Assembly (NCBI GenBank): GCA_040757065.1
Contig: JBFLXR010000002.1
Location: 118,286 to 182,285, forward strand
Origin: JBFLXR01 sp040757065
GTDB lineage: Bacteria; Pseudomonadota; Gammaproteobacteria; Burkholderiales; Gallionellaceae
DNA: 64,000 bases
Direction: 5' to 3'
Positions within the stretch are counted from its first letter, which is position 1. Each line of letters begins with the position of its first letter. Made by a program: the position numbers and the translations under genes. Shown here piece after piece: positions 9,819 to 25,600 of this stretch. The notes under the pieces were generated by a model that was given only the letters and a program-made list of their open reading frames with translations, had not been told where the DNA came from and made no database searches.

Positions 9819-10509
9819 GTTTAGCTCCCGACTTTCTTACTTTCTTTTCCGGTTCGGCGGCCACGACTTGCTCGTCCTGACCCGCATTCTCACCCTTGAA
9901 GACCCAGACTTTGACACCAATAATGCCGTAGGTGGTCTTCGCTTCGGAGAAGCCGTAATCGATATCGGCACGCAGAGTATGCAAGGGCACACGACCTTCG
10001 CGGTACCATTCAGTACGTGCAATTTCGATACCGTTCAAACGGCCCGAGCTCATAATCTTGATGCCTTGCGCGCCCAGACGCATCGCATTTTGCATGGCGC
10101 GCTTCATTGCGCGACGGAACATAATGCGCTTTTCCAGTTGCGACGTGATGCTGTCAGCGATCAGTTGCGCGTCCACTTCGGGCTTGCGAACTTCCTCGAT
10201 GTTCAGTGCTACGTCGGGCAAGCCCATACGCTTCTTCAGCGCATTGCGCAGGGTTTCGATGTCTTCGCCCTTCTTGCCGATCACCACGCCAGGACGTGCA
10301 GTGTAAATGGTCACTTTCGCATTCTTGGCAGGACGCTCGATCACGATTTTGGAAACACCGGCGTTAGCCAGCTTTTTCTTCAGGAAATCGCGAACTTCGA
10401 TGTCCTTTTGCAGCAGCTCAGCAAAATTCTTGCTGTTAGCAAACCACTTGGACGCCCAGTTCTTTTGCACGCTCAACCGGAAACCGGTTGGATGAATTTT
10501 CTGTCCCAT
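9802..10509 (-). CDS. rpsC: 30S ribosomal protein S3
   Basis: S3 (235 aa) lines the mRNA entry channel. It begins [20 protein letters not shown]. The KH domain core is [17 protein letters not shown]. The C-terminal domain has [20 protein letters not shown]. It ends inside the start of rplP (17-bp overlap) and follows rplV by 8 bp. Confidence 0.98.
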   Translation of the reverse strand: MGQKIHPTGFRLSVQKNWASKWFANSKNFAELLQKDIEVRDFLKKKLANAGVSKIVIERPAKNAKVTIYTARPGVVIGKKGEDIETLRNALKKRMGLPDVALNIEEVRKPEVDAQLIADSITSQLEKRIMFRRAMKRAMQNAMRLGAQGIKIMSSGRLNGIEIARTEWYREGRVPLHTLRADIDYGFSEAKTTYGIIGVKVWVFKGENAGQDEQVVAAEPEKKVRKSGAKHATAS

Positions 10510-10517
10510 ATCTATCC

Positions 10518-10847
10518 TCAGTTTCCGACGGTGATCGTAATATGGCAGGTTTGCTTTTCGATGCGGTTACCGCGGCCTTTAGCACGCGCGGTGAAACGCT
10601 TCAGGGAAGCAGCCTTGTCCACATAGATGGTGGCGACCTTCAGTTCGTCAATATCCGCGCCATCGTTGTGTTCTGCGTTGGCAATCGCCGACTCCAGAAC
10701 CTTCTTGATGATCGTCGCACCCTTCTTGGGGCTGAACGCCAGAATGTCCAGCGCCTTGCTCACGGGCAAGCCGCGAATCTGATCAGCAACCAGACGACCC
10801 TTCTGCGCCGACAGGCGAACACTTTTCAATACGGCTGTTGTGCTCAT
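10518..10847 (-). CDS. rplV: 50S ribosomal protein L22
   Basis: L22 (109 aa) extends a beta-hairpin into the nascent-chain tunnel. Motifs are [20 protein letters not shown] and the hairpin region [19 protein letters not shown]. Two ATGs are adjacent (10850, 10847). The second has the better spacing to the GGAG site (5 nt against 2), so I start there. Confidence 0.95.
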   Translation of the reverse strand: MSTTAVLKSVRLSAQKGRLVADQIRGLPVSKALDILAFSPKKGATIIKKVLESAIANAEHNDGADIDELKVATIYVDKAASLKRFTARAKGRGNRIEKQTCHITITVGN

Positions 10848-10856
10848 CATGTCTCC

Positions 10857-11132
10857 TTATTTCTTCGCTTTCTTGTCAGCAGCATGCCCCTTGAAGGTGC
10901 GGGTCAGCGAGAACTCGCCCAGCTTGTGCCCCACCATGTTCTCGGTCACATAGACCGGAACGTGCTGCTTACCGTTATGCACCGCAATCGTCAGGCCGAC
11001 AAACTCGGGCAGGACGGTGGAACGACGCGACCAAGTCTTCACCGGACGCTTGTCGTTGGTCGCACGCACAGTTTCTACTTTCTTCAGCAGATGCGCGTCG
11101 ACAAAAGGTCCTTTTTTAATGGAACGTGCCAT
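10857..11132 (-). CDS. rpsS: 30S ribosomal protein S19
   Basis: S19 (91 aa) pairs with S13 in the 30S head. Diagnostic parts are [36 protein letters not shown] and [20 protein letters not shown]. It lies between rplB and rplV, the normal S10 order. Confidence 0.98.
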   Translation of the reverse strand: MARSIKKGPFVDAHLLKKVETVRATNDKRPVKTWSRRSTVLPEFVGLTIAVHNGKQHVPVYVTENMVGHKLGEFSLTRTFKGHAADKKAKK

Positions 11133-11145
11133 AATTTCCTACCCC

Positions 11146-11973
11146 TTAGTTCTGAAAGCGACGGCGCACAATCATATTGTTCGTGCGCTTGTTGCGGCGA
11201 GTACGGAAGCCCTTCGCCGGAACGCCCCATGGGCTTACCGGGTTACGACCAGCAGCAGTCTTGCCTTCACCACCACCGTGCGGGTGATCAACCGGGTTCA
11301 TCGCCACACCGCGAACGGTCGGGCGAATACCACGCCAACGGGTTGCACCTGCCTTACCAATGGAACGCAGCGAATGTTCGCCGTTACCGACTTCACCGAC
11401 GGTTGCACGACAATCCACGTGTACCTTGCGAATTTCGCCGGAACGCAGACGCAGCTGCGCGTAAGAACCCTCGCGCGCCAGCAGCTGCACAGAAGTGCCG
11501 GCCGAACGCGCCAACTGCGCACCCTTGCCCGGCAGCATTTCAATGCAATGCACCGTGGAACCAACCGGAATATTGCGCAGCGGCAAAGCGTTGCCCGGTT
11601 TGATCGGCGCTTCGGAGCCGCTCATCAGTTGCGTACCAACAGTAACGCCCTTCGGTGCAATGATGTAACGACGTTCGCCGTCGGCGTAACACAGCAAAGC
11701 CAAGTGCGCGCTACGGTTCGGATCGTATTCCAAACGCTCGACCTTAGCAGCGATACCATCTTTATTGCGCTTAAAGTCCACCACGCGGTAGTGCTGCTTG
11801 TGACCGCCGCCCATGTGGCGAGTGGTGATATGACCGTTGTTATTACGACCAGCAGTCTTCGTCTTCTTTTCCACCAGCGCAGCATGCGGCTTACCCTTGT
11901 GCAGATCGGGATTCACCACGCGCACAACGGCACGGCGACCGGGAGATGTAGGTTTCAGTTTAATCAGTGCCAT
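11146..11973 (-). CDS. rplB: 50S ribosomal protein L2
   Basis: L2 (275 aa) is needed for subunit association and peptidyl transferase activity. The C-terminal signature [18 protein letters not shown] includes the conserved histidine of the PHGGGEG loop, and the N-terminus [17 protein letters not shown] is standard. It starts 5 bp after rplW. Confidence 0.99.
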   Translation of the reverse strand: MALIKLKPTSPGRRAVVRVVNPDLHKGKPHAALVEKKTKTAGRNNNGHITTRHMGGGHKQHYRVVDFKRNKDGIAAKVERLEYDPNRSAHLALLCYADGERRYIIAPKGVTVGTQLMSGSEAPIKPGNALPLRNIPVGSTVHCIEMLPGKGAQLARSAGTSVQLLAREGSYAQLRLRSGEIRKVHVDCRATVGEVGNGEHSLRSIGKAGATRWRGIRPTVRGVAMNPVDHPHGGGEGKTAAGRNPVSPWGVPAKGFRTRRNKRTNNMIVRRRFQN

Positions 11974-11978
11974 GATAT

Positions 11979-12296
11979 TTACCCTTGCTCGCTAGCAGCA
12001 AAATTGATTTCCTGGCCAGGAATCAGGCACACATAGGCCTTTTTCCAGTCGTTACGGCGACCAGTGAAACGGCCAAATCGCTTTTGCTTGCCCTTGACGT
12101 TGCTCACTTGCACGCTGGCAACCTTCACGTTAAACATAAGCTCAACAGCAGCCTTCACTTCAGGCTTGGTTGCATCTGTTGCCACGCGAAAGATCACTTG
12201 CTCGTTCTTATCGGCTACAAACGTAGCCTTTTCGGAGATCTGCGGTGCGAGCAGCACCTTCATCAAACGCTCCTGATTGAATTGTTGTGCGCTCAT
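11979..12296 (-). CDS. rplW: 50S ribosomal protein L23
   Basis: L23 (105 aa) docks trigger factor and SRP at the tunnel exit. The motif [20 protein letters not shown] and the loop [20 protein letters not shown] identify it. The start overlaps the rplD stop in an ATGA arrangement. An internal Met at residue 12 is an alternative start. Confidence 0.96.
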   Translation of the reverse strand: MSAQQFNQERLMKVLLAPQISEKATFVADKNEQVIFRVATDATKPEVKAAVELMFNVKVASVQVSNVKGKQKRFGRFTGRRNDWKKAYVCLIPGQEINFAASEQG

Positions 12297-12916
12297 GCCA
12301 GAATCTCCTCGAATTTCGCAACAGCGTTACGGGTGACCAGCACGTTCGGAAAACGCACCAGACTAACCGGGTCGGCCTGATGCACTTCCAGCACCAGCAC
12401 ATTCGGCAGGTTGCGAGAAGACAAATACAGATTTTCATCCATGTTATCGGTGATAATCAGCACGCGATCCAAACCCATGCCCTTGATCTTCTGAGCCAGC
12501 AGCTTGGTTTTAGGCGCATCCACACCGAGAGAATCCACCACGGCCAGACGATCTTCACGCACCAACTGAGACAAAATCGTTGCCAGGCCCGCACGATACA
12601 TCTTGCGGTTCACTTTCTGGCTGAAGTTTTCGTCCGGGCTATTCGGGAAAATCTTACCACCTCCGCGCCACAACGGGCTGGAAGCACGACCGGCACGCGC
12701 ACGGCCTGTACCCTTTTGCGCCCAAGGCTTATGCGTACTCTTGGCGATTTCGCTGCGACCTTTTTGCGCGCGGTTCGCCGAGCGGGCGTTAGCCTGGTAC
12801 GCAGTTACCAACTGGTGCACCAACGACTCGTTGTATTCGCGACCGAACAATGCATCGGAAGCGGAAACGGTGGACGCAGATTGGCCGTTTTCGTTAATCA
12901 GTTTCAATTCCATCAT
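12293..12916 (-). CDS. rplD: 50S ribosomal protein L4
   Basis: L4 (207 aa) has a long loop in the exit tunnel. Motifs are [19 protein letters not shown] and [19 protein letters not shown]. In E. coli L4 also represses the S10 operon through a long leader; the leader here looks too short for that (see the rpsJ promoter). It overlaps both rplC and rplW by 4 bp. Confidence 0.98.
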   Translation of the reverse strand: MMELKLINENGQSASTVSASDALFGREYNESLVHQLVTAYQANARSANRAQKGRSEIAKSTHKPWAQKGTGRARAGRASSPLWRGGGKIFPNSPDENFSQKVNRKMYRAGLATILSQLVREDRLAVVDSLGVDAPKTKLLAQKIKGMGLDRVLIITDNMDENLYLSSRNLPNVLVLEVHQADPVSLVRFPNVLVTRNAVAKFEEILA

Positions 12917-13557
12917 GCACCTGCCTTCACTGCCGGACGCACCACCACATCGCCACCCTTGGCACCGGGCACAGCGCCCATCACCAGCAGCAATTGACGG
13001 TCCGCATCAATGCGAACGATTTCGAGATTTTGAACGGTACGCTGCACGTCACCCATGTGACCGGTCATGCGCTTACCCGGGAACACGCGACCCGGATCCT
13101 GCGCCATACCGATAGAACCCGGCACATTGTGCGACTTGGAGTTACCGTGCGAGGCACGGTTCGAGCTGAAGTTATGACGCTTGATGGTACCGGCATAGCC
13201 CTTACCGATCGTCACACCAGTCACATCAACTTTCTGACCGACTTTGAACAAATCAACACCAACAGTCGAACCTGCTTGCAGGCTCGCCGCTTCGTCAGCA
13301 CTGATTCTGAATTCCTTAAGAACACTACCCGCTTCCACACCGGCTTTAGCGAAGTGACCTGCTTCAGCCTTAGTCACGCGACCGGGACGGCGCGCGCCGA
13401 AAGCCAACTGCACAGCAGTATAGCCATCGGTTGCATCGGATTTGATCTGGGTAACACGATTATTGGACACGTCCAGCACAGTTACCGGCAACGATGCACC
13501 ATCGTCGGTAAAAATGCGGGTCATGCCAATCTTGCGACCGACAAGTCCTAGACTCAT
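12913..13557 (-). CDS. rplC: 50S ribosomal protein L3
   Basis: L3 (214 aa) is an early 23S rRNA binder reaching the peptidyl transferase centre. It begins [20 protein letters not shown] and has the central signature [18 protein letters not shown], including the region methylated by PrmB in E. coli. A 72-bp gap separates it from rpsJ; that gap holds a short hairpin (aattgg-ctgg-ccaatt) but no clear promoter. Confidence 0.98.
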   Translation of the reverse strand: MSLGLVGRKIGMTRIFTDDGASLPVTVLDVSNNRVTQIKSDATDGYTAVQLAFGARRPGRVTKAEAGHFAKAGVEAGSVLKEFRISADEAASLQAGSTVGVDLFKVGQKVDVTGVTIGKGYAGTIKRHNFSSNRASHGNSKSHNVPGSIGMAQDPGRVFPGKRMTGHMGDVQRTVQNLEIVRIDADRQLLLVMGAVPGAKGGDVVVRPAVKAGA

Positions 13558-13629
13558 TTTTATTTCCTTTATTAAGGGGCTGACTACAATTGGCCAGCCA
13601 ATTCCAAATTATCGCTTGCGCGACAACAA

Positions 13630-13941
13630 TTACTGCAACTTGATTTCCACATCCACGCCAGCAGGCAGATCCAGCTTCATCAGTGCGTCAACCGTCTTAT
13701 CGGTCGGATCGATGATATCCATCAGACGCAGATGCGTACGGATTTCGAACTGGTCGCGCGAGGTCTTGTTCACGTGCGGGGAGCGCAGCACGTCAAAACG
13801 CTCGATCTTGGTTGGCAGGGGCACCGGGCCCTTTACCACCGCACCAGTACGCTTCGCGGTATCCACGATTTGCAGCGCGGACTGGTCGATCAGACGATAG
13901 TCGAATGCCTTCAGGCGAATGCGAATTTTCTGGCTTTGCAT
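13630..13941 (-). CDS. rpsJ: 30S ribosomal protein S10
   Basis: S10 (103 aa) belongs to the 30S head and, as NusE, to the antitermination complex. It begins [20 protein letters not shown] and has [20 protein letters not shown]. An in-frame start 24 bp upstream would add eight residues (MQQSEVNI) not found in the family, so I use the ATG at 13941. It is the first gene of the S10 cluster and has its own promoter. Confidence 0.97.
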   Translation of the reverse strand: MQSQKIRIRLKAFDYRLIDQSALQIVDTAKRTGAVVKGPVPLPTKIERFDVLRSPHVNKTSRDQFEIRTHLRLMDIIDPTDKTVDALMKLDLPAGVDVEIKLQ

Positions 13942-13997
13942 AATGTTCACTTCACTTTGTTGCAACCCAAACGGGTCGCCGGTTTAAAGAGCGCGCG

Positions 13998-14027
13998 ATT
14001 ATACAGCGAGGCAGGGCCTCGCTGCAA
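13998..14027 (-). promoter_or_regulatory. S10 operon promoter (upstream of rpsJ)
   Basis: Minus strand: -35 TTGCAG (14022-14027), 18-bp spacer, consensus -10 TATAAT (13998-14003), then cgcgcgctc. The predicted start leaves a leader of roughly 50 nt, far shorter than the E. coli S10 leader. It lies in the tuf-rpsJ gap. Confidence 0.75.
14005..14023 (-). repeat. 8-bp-stem inverted repeat inside the S10 promoter spacer
   Basis: agcgaggc (14005-14012) and gcctcgct (14016-14023) form a perfect stem with a 3-nt loop, lying between the -35 and -10 of the S10 promoter and 18 bp after the tuf stop. It has no T-run. It could act as a weak end for the str transcript, as an operator, or have no role. 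Confidence 0.5.
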
Positions 14028-14041
14028 AGTTTTTTTATCGA

Positions 14042-15232
14042 TTACTCGATAATTTTAGCAACCACACCAGCACCAACGGTACGACCGCCTTCGCGAATCG
14101 CGAAGCGCAGACCGTCTTCCATCGCGATCGGAGCGATCAGGTTCACGGTCACGGATACGTTGTCGCCAGGCATCACCATTTCGGTGCCGGCCGGCAGTTC
14201 GATCGCACCGGTTACGTCAGTGGTGCGGAAGTAGAACTGAGGACGGTAGCCTTGGAAGAACGGGGTATGACGGCCGCCTTCGTCTTTGCTCAGTACGTAC
14301 ACTTCTGCGGTGAACTTGGTGTGCGGCTTGATGGAGCCTGGCTTGGCCAGAACTTGACCGCGCTCAACTTCTTCACGCTTGGTGCCGCGCAGCAGTACGC
14401 CAACGTTGTCACCTGCCTGACCTTGGTCCAGCAGCTTGCGGAACATTTCCACGCCGGTACAGGTGGTCTTCAGGGTGGGCTTGATACCAACGATTTCGAT
14501 TTCGTCGCCAACTTTGACGATGCCGCGTTCGATACGGCCAGTCACCACGGTACCACGACCAGAGATGGAGAATACGTCTTCCACCGGCATAATGAATGCG
14601 CCGTCGATTGCGCGTTCCGGGGTGGGGATGTAGGAGTCGAGTGCGTCAGCCAGACGGAAGATGGCGGCTTCGCCCAGGTCGCCTTGGTCGCCTTCAACAG
14701 CCTTCAGTGCGGAACCCTTGATGATGGGGATGTCGTCGCCCGGGAAGTCGTACTTGGAGAGCAGTTCGCGCACTTCCATTTCGACCAGTTCCAGCAGTTC
14801 TTCGTCGTCAACCATGTCGCATTTGTTCAGGAAGACGATGATGTAGGGCACGCCCACTTGGCGGGCCAACAGGATGTGTTCGCGGGTTTGCGGCATGGGG
14901 CCGTCAGCTGCGGACACAACCAGAATCGCGCCGTCCATCTGCGCAGCGCCGGTAATCATGTTCTTAACGTAGTCGGCGTGGCCCGGGCAGTCAACGTGTG
15001 CGTAGTGACGGGTCGCGGTTTCGTATTCAACGTGAGCGGTGTTAATGGTAATGCCGCGCGCCTTTTCTTCCGGCGCTGCGTCGATTTGGTCGTAGGCCTT
15101 GGCTTCGCCGCCGAATTTCTTGGACAGAACGGTGGTGATCGCCGCGGTCAGCGTGGTCTTGCCATGGTCAACGTGACCAATCGTTCCTACGTTTACGTGC
15201 GGTTTCGTACGCTCAAATTTGCTCTTTGCCAT
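14042..15232 (-). CDS. tuf: Elongation factor Tu (copy 1, str operon)
   Basis: EF-Tu (396 aa) is the GTPase that delivers aminoacyl-tRNA to the ribosome. G1 is GHVDHGKT (19-26), G3 DCPGHADY, G4 NKCD; domains 2 and 3 follow. It lies 21 bp after fusA. The protein is identical to the copy at 30277-31467. One silent base difference was seen (14069 against 30304, Ala GCT/GCA) while the flanks differ, which indicates gene conversion between the two. Confidence 0.99.
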   Translation of the reverse strand: MAKSKFERTKPHVNVGTIGHVDHGKTTLTAAITTVLSKKFGGEAKAYDQIDAAPEEKARGITINTAHVEYETATRHYAHVDCPGHADYVKNMITGAAQMDGAILVVSAADGPMPQTREHILLARQVGVPYIIVFLNKCDMVDDEELLELVEMEVRELLSKYDFPGDDIPIIKGSALKAVEGDQGDLGEAAIFRLADALDSYIPTPERAIDGAFIMPVEDVFSISGRGTVVTGRIERGIVKVGDEIEIVGIKPTLKTTCTGVEMFRKLLDQGQAGDNVGVLLRGTKREEVERGQVLAKPGSIKPHTKFTAEVYVLSKDEGGRHTPFFQGYRPQFYFRTTDVTGAIELPAGTEMVMPGDNVSVTVNLIAPIAMEDGLRFAIREGGRTVGAGVVAKIIE

Positions 15233-15253
15233 GATATTTTCCTAATCAGTTAA

Positions 15254-17347
15254 TTATTTCTTGTTCATTACCGCTTCTGCGACATTGCGCGGCGCTTCAG
15301 AATAGTGCTTGAATTCCATAGTGTAAGTTGCACGACCTTGCGTTGCGGAACGCAGCGCAGTCGAGTAACCGAACATTTCGGCCAGCGGTACTTCGGCACG
15401 CACAGCTTTGCCGCCACCGGGCAAATCTTCCATGCCCTGCACCATGCCGCGACGGGAAGACAAATCGCCCATCACCGTACCAGTGTATTCTTCCGGAGTT
15501 TCCACTTCCACCGACATCATCGGTTCCAGCAGCACAGGATTGGCCTTACGCATACCGTCCTTGAACGCCATCGAAGCCGCCATCTTGAAGGCGTTTTCGT
15601 TGGAGTCCACATCGTGGTAAGAACCGTCGAACAGAGTAACCTTGACGTCCACCACCGGGAAGCCAGCCAGCACGCCATTCGGCAGCGTGTCCTGCAAACC
15701 CTTATCCACCGCCGGGATGTATTCGCGCGGCACAGTACCGCCCTTAATCGCATCCACGAACTCGTAGCCCTTGCCGGTTTCGTTCGGTTCCATCTTAATC
15801 CAAACGTGACCGTACTGACCGCGACCACCGGACTGCTTAACGAATTTACCTTCGACTTCCACAGCCTTCTTGATCGCTTCGCGGTAGGCCACTTGCGGGG
15901 CACCCACGTTCGCCTCAACACCGAATTCGCGCTTCATGCGGTCCACGATAATTTCCAGATGCAGTTCGCCCATACCGGAAATAATGGTCTGACCGGATTC
16001 TTCGTCGGTACGCACGCGGAAGGACGGATCTTCTGCCGCCAGACGACCCAGCGCAATACCCATTTTTTCTTGGTCGGCTTTGGTCTTCGGTTCAACCGCA
16101 ACGTGAATCACCGGCTCTGGGAATATCATGCGCTCCAGAATAATTGGTTTCTCTGGATTACACAAAGAGTCACCGGTCGTCACTTCTTTCAGACCGATAC
16201 AGGCCGCGATGTCGCCCGCCAGAATTTCGTCGATTTCTTCGCGATTATTCGCGTGCATTTGCACGATACGGCCAATACGCTCTTTCTTACCCTTCACGGA
16301 GTTGTAAACCGTGTCGCCTTTTTTCAGCACACCGGAATACACACGCACGAATGTCAACTGACCCACGAACGGATCGGTCATCAACTTGAACGCCAACGCA
16401 GAGAAGTTCTCACCGTCATCGGCCTTACGGCTCGCCGGCTCGCCCTCTTCTGTTTCACCCTTCACATCGGGAATTTCGACCGGAGACGGCAAGAACTGAA
16501 CAACAGCGTCCAGCATACGTTGCACGCCCTTGTTCTTAAAGGCGGAACCGCACAGCATCGGCTGAATTTCACAGTTAATAGTACGCTGACGCAAGCCCTG
16601 AATAATTTGCTCTTCAGACAGATCGCCGTTTTCGAGGTAATGATTCATCATTTCCTCGGAAGCTTCAGCCGCAGACTCAACCATCTGCTCGCGCCATTCC
16701 TGAGCAGTCTCCACCAAGTCAGCAGGAATATCGCCGTACGTAAATTTCATACCCTGAGAAGCCTCATCCCAGATGATCGCCTTCATCTTAATCAGGTCAA
16801 CCACACCGGAGAAGGTATCTTCAGCACCGATCGGAATCACCACCGGGACGGGATTCGCCTTCAGGCGCGCCTTCATCTGCTCGACAACCTTGAAGAAATT
16901 CGCACCTGAGCGGTCCATCTTGTTCACGAACGCCAGACGAGGAACGCGATACTTGTTAGCCTGACGCCAAACGGTTTCGGACTGCGGCTGCACACCACCC
17001 ACTGCACAATACACCATGCAAGCACCGTCCAGCACACGCATGGAACGCTCCACTTCAATCGTGAAGTCCACGTGCCCCGGGGTATCAATGATATTGAAGC
17101 GATGTTCCGGTATGGACATGTCCATGCCCTTCCAGAAACAGGTCGTCGCAGCGGAGGTAATGGTAATGCCGCGCTCTTGCTCCTGCTCCATCCAGTCCAT
17201 CGTTGCCGCACCGTCATGCACTTCACCGATTTTATGATTTACACCGGTGTAATACAAAATACGTTCGGTCGTCGTGGTTTTACCCGCGTCGATGTGGGCG
17301 CTAATACCAATGTTGCGGTAGCGTTCAATAGGGGTTTTACGTGCCAC
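15254..17347 (-). CDS. fusA: Elongation factor G
   Basis: EF-G (697 aa) drives translocation with GTP hydrolysis. The P-loop is AHIDAGKT (17-24), followed by G2 [13 protein letters not shown]3 DTPGHVDFT and G4 NKMDRSGA. The C-terminal domains carry the motif [10 protein letters not shown]. It lies in the str cluster rpsL-rpsG-fusA-tuf, 24 bp after rpsG. Confidence 0.99.
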   Translation of the reverse strand: MARKTPIERYRNIGISAHIDAGKTTTTERILYYTGVNHKIGEVHDGAATMDWMEQEQERGITITSAATTCFWKGMDMSIPEHRFNIIDTPGHVDFTIEVERSMRVLDGACMVYCAVGGVQPQSETVWRQANKYRVPRLAFVNKMDRSGANFFKVVEQMKARLKANPVPVVIPIGAEDTFSGVVDLIKMKAIIWDEASQGMKFTYGDIPADLVETAQEWREQMVESAAEASEEMMNHYLENGDLSEEQIIQGLRQRTINCEIQPMLCGSAFKNKGVQRMLDAVVQFLPSPVEIPDVKGETEEGEPASRKADDGENFSALAFKLMTDPFVGQLTFVRVYSGVLKKGDTVYNSVKGKKERIGRIVQMHANNREEIDEILAGDIAACIGLKEVTTGDSLCNPEKPIILERMIFPEPVIHVAVEPKTKADQEKMGIALGRLAAEDPSFRVRTDEESGQTIISGMGELHLEIIVDRMKREFGVEANVGAPQVAYREAIKKAVEVEGKFVKQSGGRGQYGHVWIKMEPNETGKGYEFVDAIKGGTVPREYIPAVDKGLQDTLPNGVLAGFPVVDVKVTLFDGSYHDVDSNENAFKMAASMAFKDGMRKANPVLLEPMMSVEVETPEEYTGTVMGDLSSRRGMVQGMEDLPGGGKAVRAEVPLAEMFGYSTALRSATQGRATYTMEFKHYSEAPRNVAEAVMNKK

Positions 17348-17371
17348 AGTACACCTAACCTTTTTAAAATC

Positions 17372-17842
17372 TTAGAAACGGAAATGGGAGAAGGCCTTGT
17401 TCGCCTCTGCCATACGGTGCACTTCTTCGCGCTTCTTCACTGCGCCGCCGCGACCTTCCGCCGCATCAATCAGCTCACCAGCCAGGCGTGCGCCCATGGA
17501 CTTTTCGCCACGCTTACGTGCCGCATCCTTCAACCAGCGCATGGACAAAGCCATACGACGGGACGGACGCACTTCAACCGGCACCTGATAGTTTGCACCA
17601 CCCACGCGACGGCTCTTCACTTCCACCAGCGGCTTGGCATTGTTGATCGCCTGATTGAACACTTCAATCGCATCCTTGCCGGACTTCTTGGCAATCTGAT
17701 CCAAGGCACCGTACAAAATGCGCTCGGCGACAGACTTTTTGCCGCTGGTCATCAGCACGTTAACGAACTTGGACAAATCCTGATTACCGAACTTGGGATC
17801 CGGCAGGACTTCGCGCTTGGGAACTTCTCTACGTCTTGGCAT
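17372..17842 (-). CDS. rpsG: 30S ribosomal protein S7
   Basis: S7 (156 aa) nucleates assembly of the 30S head and lies at the E site. Motifs are [40 protein letters not shown] (with a V-to-E change at its start) and [20 protein letters not shown]. In E. coli S7 represses the str operon. It is 29 bp after rpsL. Confidence 0.98.
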   Translation of the reverse strand: MPRRREVPKREVLPDPKFGNQDLSKFVNVLMTSGKKSVAERILYGALDQIAKKSGKDAIEVFNQAINNAKPLVEVKSRRVGGANYQVPVEVRPSRRMALSMRWLKDAARKRGEKSMGARLAGELIDAAEGRGGAVKKREEVHRMAEANKAFSHFRF

Positions 17843-17871
17843 GGTTCAAACCTCGTATCTAAATCGGAAAA

Positions 17872-18249
17872 TTAGGCCTTCTTGGGACGCTTCGCGCCGT
17901 ACTTGGAGCGGCTTTGCTTACGATCCTTCACACCGGCCGTATCCAAGCTACCGCGCACCGTGTGGTAACGCACACCCGGCAAGTCCTTCACACGACCACC
18001 GCGAATCAGCACCACCGAGTGCTCTTGCAGATTGTGGCCTTCACCGCCGATGTAGGAAATCACTTCAAAACCGTTGGTCAGACGCACCTTAGCCACCTTA
18101 CGCAGCGCAGAGTTCGGCTTCTTAGGGGTCGTGGTGTACACACGCGTACACACACCGCGCTTTTGCGGGCTCCCGCCAAGCGCGGGAACTTTGCTCTTTG
18201 TAGGTTCGGCAGCACGAGGCTTGCGCACTAACTGGTTGATCGTTGGCAT
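17872..18249 (-). CDS. rpsL: 30S ribosomal protein S12
   Basis: S12 (125 aa) is at the decoding centre and controls accuracy. The segment [13 protein letters not shown] has lysines 43 and 44, and [12 protein letters not shown] has the lysine near 88, so no classical streptomycin-resistance change is visible. It is the first gene of the str cluster, preceded by its own promoter and a leader hairpin. Confidence 0.99.
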   Translation of the reverse strand: MPTINQLVRKPRAAEPTKSKVPALGGSPQKRGVCTRVYTTTPKKPNSALRKVAKVRLTNGFEVISYIGGEGHNLQEHSVVLIRGGRVKDLPGVRYHTVRGSLDTAGVKDRKQSRSKYGAKRPKKA

Positions 18250-18298
18250 TGTATAGTCCCTAAAAAATCTCTTTTTGATTCAAAATCTTGAAAATTTC

Positions 18299-18332
18299 GC
18301 CTTTACGACGCGCGCACGCGTGCCGTAAAGGC
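18299..18332 (-). other. Leader hairpin of the rpsL transcript
   Basis: gcctttacg (18299-18307) and cgtaaaggc (18324-18332) form a perfect 9-bp outer stem; the GC-rich interior can pair further. It lies between the str promoter and the rpsL start, and only a weak T-run follows. It could be a partial terminator for rpoBC readthrough or an mRNA structure for autoregulation. Confidence 0.5.
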
Positions 18333-18349
18333 CGGTAAAAAGACCGCGC

Positions 18350-18374
18350 ATTGTATTGACATTCATCCAGACTG

Positions 18375-18378
<4 letters not shown>
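18350..18378 (-). promoter_or_regulatory. str operon promoter (upstream of rpsL)
   Basis: Minus strand: consensus -35 TTGACA (18373-18378), 17-bp spacer, -10 TACAAT (18350-18355), then gcgcgg. The -35 overlaps the rpoC stop codon, so coding and promoter sequence share bases. Match and spacing are close to ideal for sigma70. Confidence 0.85.
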
Positions 18379-22598
<4,220 letters not shown>

Positions 22599-22631
22599 GT
22601 GTAACTCCTATTCGCCTTGTGCCCGATTGTA

Positions 22632-25600
22632 TTAGTGACGTTCCATGTCCACATCGATACCCAACGAGCGGATTTCCTTAATCAGCACGTTGAACGATTC
22701 GGGCATGCCTGCGTCGATCTTGTGATCGCCCTTGACGATGTTCTCGTAAACCTTGGTACGGCCTGCCACGTCGTCCGACTTGACGGTGAGCATTTCCTGC
22801 AGGGTGTACGAAGCGCCGTACGCCTCCAGTGCCCACACTTCCATTTCACCGAAGCGCTGACCACCGAACTGCGCCTTACCGCCCAACGGCTGCTGAGTCA
22901 CCAGCGAGTACGGGCCGGTGGAACGTGCGTGCATCTTGTCGTCGACCAAGTGGTGCAGCTTCAGCACGTGCATGTAACCGCAGGTTACCGGACGGTCGAA
23001 AGCATCGCCGGTACGTCCATCGTACAGGGTGATCTGACCGGAACGTGGCAAATCGGCCAACTCCAACATGTACTTGATTTCTTCTTCGCTTGCACCGTCG
23101 AAAACCGGGGTCGCGAACGGCACGCCGGCACGCAGGTTGCGGCACAACTCAATGATCTCGTCGTCACTGAAGGAATCCAGATCGACCACCTTAGCGTTGT
23201 GGTTGTAGATCTTATCCAGGAAACCGCGTACTTCGGCGATCTTCGCTTGTGCTTCCAGCATGTTATTGATCTTTTTACCCAAGCCTTTCGCCGCCCAGCC
23301 CAGATGGACTTCCAGCACCTGACCGATGTTCATACGCGACGGCACGCCCAGCGGGTTCAGCACGATGTCGGCCGGCGTACCGTCCGCCATGTACGGCATA
23401 TCTTCCACCGGCACGATGCGCGAAACCACACCCTTGTTACCGTGGCGGCCCGCCATCTTGTCGCCGGGCTGCAGACGGCGCTTCACGGCCACATACACCT
23501 TGACCATCTTTTGCACGCCGGCTTGCAATTCATCGCCCTGTGTCAGCTTGCGCTTCTTCAGCTCGAATGCCGCATCGAATTCGATGCGCTTTTGCGCCAG
23601 ACTTTCCTTGACCTGCTCCAATTGAGTCGCAGTTTCGTCGTCGGCCACGCGGATGTCGAACCAATGATAATGTTCCAGACCGGCCAGATATTCCTTGTCC
23701 AGCTTGCTGCCCTTGGCCAGCTTCTTCGGACCGCCGTTGACGGTCTTGCCAACCAGCAACCGTTCCAAACGGGCGAACACGTCCGCTTCCACAATACGCA
23801 TCTGGTCTGCCAGATCTTTCTTGTAGCGGTTCAGTTCGTCATCGATGATCTGCTGTGCGCGCTTGTCGCGTTGCAGACCTTCGCGGGTAAACACTTGTAC
23901 GTCGATCACCGTACCGGAAATGCCGGCCGGTACGCGCAGGCTGGTGTCCTTCACGTCGGACGCCTTTTCGCCGAAGATCGCGCGCAGCAGCTTCTCTTCC
24001 GGGGTCAACTGGGTTTCGCCCTTCGGCGTTACCTTGCCGACCAGCACGTCGCCTACACCGACTTCCGCGCCGATATGCACGATACCGCATTCGTCCAGAC
24101 GGCCGAGCTGGCCTTCCGAAAGATTCGGGATATCGCGGGTAATCTCTTCCGGCCCGAGCTTGGTGTCGCGCGCAACCACAGTCAATTCTTCAATGTGAAT
24201 CGAAGTGAAGCGGTCGTCGGCCACTACGCGCTCGGAGATCAGAATCGAGTCTTCGAAGTTATAGCCGTTCCACGGCATAAACGCGACCAGCATGTTCTGA
24301 CCTAGCGCCAGTTCGCCCATGTCAGTCGAAGCACCGTCGGCGATCACATCGCCGCGTGCGATCGCATCACCGACCTTCACCAGCGGACGCTGGTTAATGT
24401 TGGTGTTCTGGTTAGAGCGTGTGTACTTAGTCAGGTTGTAGATATCCACACCGACTTCACCTGCCGTGGTTTCGTCGTCGTTCACACGAATCACAATACG
24501 ACCCGCGTCGACGTAATCCACACGACCACCGCGCCAAGCCTGCACCGCAGTACCCGAGTCGACTGCCACGGTGCGTTCGATGCCGGTACCGACCAGCGCT
24601 TTTTCGGCGCGCAGACACGGCACGGCCTGACGCTGCATGTTTGCACCCATCAACGCACGGTTCGCATCGTCGTGTTCCAGGAACGGAATCAGCGATGCTG
24701 CCACGGACACCACCTGCGACGGTGCCACGTCCATGTACTCGATCTTATCCGGGCCAGCCAGCACGAATTCGTTGTGCTGACGTGCGGATACCACATCGCT
24801 GGTAAAGTGTCCGGCATCGTCAAAGTCCGCATTGGCCTGAGCGATGGTGAACTTACCTTCCTCGATGGCGGACAAGTACTCCACATCGTCCTTCACGGAA
24901 CCGCTTTCCACCTTACGGTAGGGCGTTTCAATAAAGCCGTACTCGTTAGTACGTGCATACAGAGCCAGCGAGTTGATCAGACCGATGTTCGGACCTTCCG
25001 GCGTTTCAATCGGACACACGCGACCGTAGTGCGTCGGATGCACGTCGCGCACTTCGAAGCCTGCGCGTTCGCGAGTCAAACCACCCGGGCCCAGCGCAGA
25101 GATACGACGCTTGTGTGTCACTTCGGACAGCGGGTTGGTCTGATCCATAAACTGCGACAACTGGCTGGAGCCGAAGAATTCCTTCACAGCAGCAGAAATC
25201 GGCTTAGCATTAATCAGGTCGTGCGGCATCAGATTTTCAGTTTCCGCCTGCCCCAAACGCTCCTTCACTGCACGCTCGACGCGAGCCAAACCAGCGCGGA
25301 ACTGGTTTTCTGCCAGTTCGCCCACGGCACGCACGCGGCGGTTACCCAGGTGATCGATATCGTCGATTTCGCCGCGCCCGTTGCGCAGCTCCACCAGAAT
25401 CTTGATGACGGCAACGATGTCGTCGTTAGACAGCGTACCGGAACCGATCAATTCATCGCGGCCAATGCGGCGATTGAATTTCATGCGGCCCACAGCGGAC
25501 AGGTCATAACGTTCTTCACTGAAGAACAAGCCTTGGAACAGTGCTTCAACCGCCTCTTCTGTCGGCGGTTCGCCGGGGCGCATCATGCGGTAGATTGCTA

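Noticed and set aside
13558..13629. A separate promoter for rplC in the 72-bp gap after rpsJ
   Set aside because: Only a short hairpin with a 4-nt loop is present; no -10/-35 pair with proper spacing was found.
15305..16909. A 534-codon frame opposite fusA, and similar frames opposite rpoB and secY
   Set aside because: All lie wholly within conserved genes and encode low-complexity sequences unlike any family.
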